From positions 2,604,001-2,668,000 of the forward strand of contig NZ_CP039252.1 in the NCBI RefSeq assembly GCF_004795855.1: a DNA stretch of 64,000 nt. Reading direction: 5' to 3'. The notes under the pieces are model-generated. The model ran no database searches, was not told where the DNA came from, and was given only the letters and a program-made list of their open reading frames with translations. A program made the translations under genes and the position numbers. Of the stretch, positions 63,541-64,000 are shown one piece after another. Source of the stretch: Hydrogenophaga sp. PAMC20947 (lineage in GTDB: Bacteria > Pseudomonadota > Gammaproteobacteria > Burkholderiales > Burkholderiaceae_C). The stretch's first letter is position 1, and every line of letters begins with the position of its first letter.

Positions 63541-64000
63541 TCAGGCGTCCGGATGAACCCAGTTCTTGGCCGCTGCATACACGGCGTTCGGGTATTCCGA
63601 ACGTCCCCGGCTGCCGTTGTAACGACCCAGAGCCAGAAAGGTATCGCCGCGCTCCCGCTCAAGGTAGTGGCGCAGGATCACGCAGCCAAACCGCAGGTTC
63701 GCCTGCATGTTGAACAACTTGCCTGCATCGCCATCGCCAATCAGGCGCGACCAGAAGGGCATGATCTGCATGTAGCCACGGGCGCCCACCCTTGAAATCG
63801 CAAACTTGCGGAACGCGCTCTCCACCTGGATCAGCCCCATGACCATCGTGGTGTCCAGGCCCGCGCGCCGCGTTTCGTACCAGACCGTTTGCAAGAACTC
63901 GATGCGCGTCTGGAAATCGGGCTTGCGCTTTTTCATGCGTTCGCTCATGGCACCCAACCAGCGCAAGTGATCCATGCGCTTTTCTGTGGTGGTGAATTCA
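63541..64000 (-). CDS. lytic transglycosylase (SLT domain), 3' part only
   Basis: The reverse frame is open to the window edge and ends at 63541, giving 152 residues. Family motifs are LIQVESAFRKFAIS with the catalytic Glu, GARGYMQIMPFW, NLRFGCVILRHYL and ALGRYNGSRGRSEYP. It cleaves peptidoglycan between MurNAc and GlcNAc. An ATG exists at 63975, but the frame continues upstream with plausible sequence, so the start is probably outside the window. Confidence 0.9.
   Translation of the reverse strand, partial: EFTTTEKRMDHLRWLGAMSERMKKRKPDFQTRIEFLQTVWYETRRAGLDTTMVMGLIQVESAFRKFAISRVGARGYMQIMPFWSRLIGDGDAGKLFNMQANLRFGCVILRHYLERERGDTFLALGRYNGSRGRSEYPNAVYAAAKNWVHPDA

Overview
The window looks like a chromosomal segment of a betaproteobacterium, most probably Burkholderiales of the Comamonadaceae type. 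It is GC-rich and densely coded. Several gene orders are ones I associate with that group: rhodanese-grxC-secB-gpsA; fmdB-DUF502-aspS-nudB; DUF971-ubiE-Tim44-like-ubiJ-ubiB; hemA-prfA-prmC-grxD. Family assignments rest on motifs read by eye. No database search was run, so the genus is not claimed. No tRNA, rRNA or CRISPR array was seen.

Layout. 1-2.4 kb: cofactor genes (nadC fragment; panB and panC of pantothenate synthesis). 2.47-3.5 kb: a complete IS481-family insertion sequence sitting in a CTAG target. 3.6-5.9 kb (minus): a rhodanese, GrxC, SecB, GpsA cluster. 6-9.2 kb (plus): gpmA, a ctp-type protease and a MoeB/ThiF-like E1 enzyme. 9.2-13.8 kb (minus): a thermonuclease-like protein, a lumazine synthase behind an FMN riboswitch, a DUF429 protein, an EamA permease, and a folE-BLUF photoreceptor pair. 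13.9-15.9 kb (minus): cardiolipin synthase with an endonuclease/exonuclease/phosphatase partner.

16-40.8 kb (minus) is the centre of interest. One tightly packed transcription unit begins with an 18.6-kb gene for a 6198-residue repeat protein. It continues with a TolC-family outer-membrane protein, a periplasmic HlyD-type adaptor, a GAF-like/transmembrane/HlyD fusion, and a PqqD-like/M50 protease/HlyD fusion. There is no ABC ATPase, no RND pump and no autotransporter barrel. I read it as a candidate uncharacterised export or surface-display system dedicated to the giant protein. In that protein an ESPR-like N-terminus without a hydrophobic signal core precedes a DUF4347 domain. After that come 11 exact-length 111-residue VCBS-type repeats, then 3052 residues (exactly 4 x 763) of higher-order repeats, seven diverged Ig-like domains, a Pro/Ala linker and a tail with three copies of a short motif.

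41.3-49 kb (minus): nudB, aspS, DUF502, fmdB and the ubiquinone-associated cluster. 49.2-53.1 kb (minus): a large FAD/Fe-S oxidoreductase with a DUF3683 N-terminus. 53.2-58.2 kb (plus): a complete ugpB-A-E-C-Q glycerol-3-phosphate/glycerophosphodiester uptake operon with a Pho-box-like element upstream. 58.5-62.3 kb (plus): hemA-prfA-prmC-grxD. 62.4-64 kb: a stand-alone Lon-like AAA ATPase with a sigma-54-like promoter, and the 3' part of a lytic transglycosylase gene. Apart from the giant locus and the IS, this is ordinary core chromosome.
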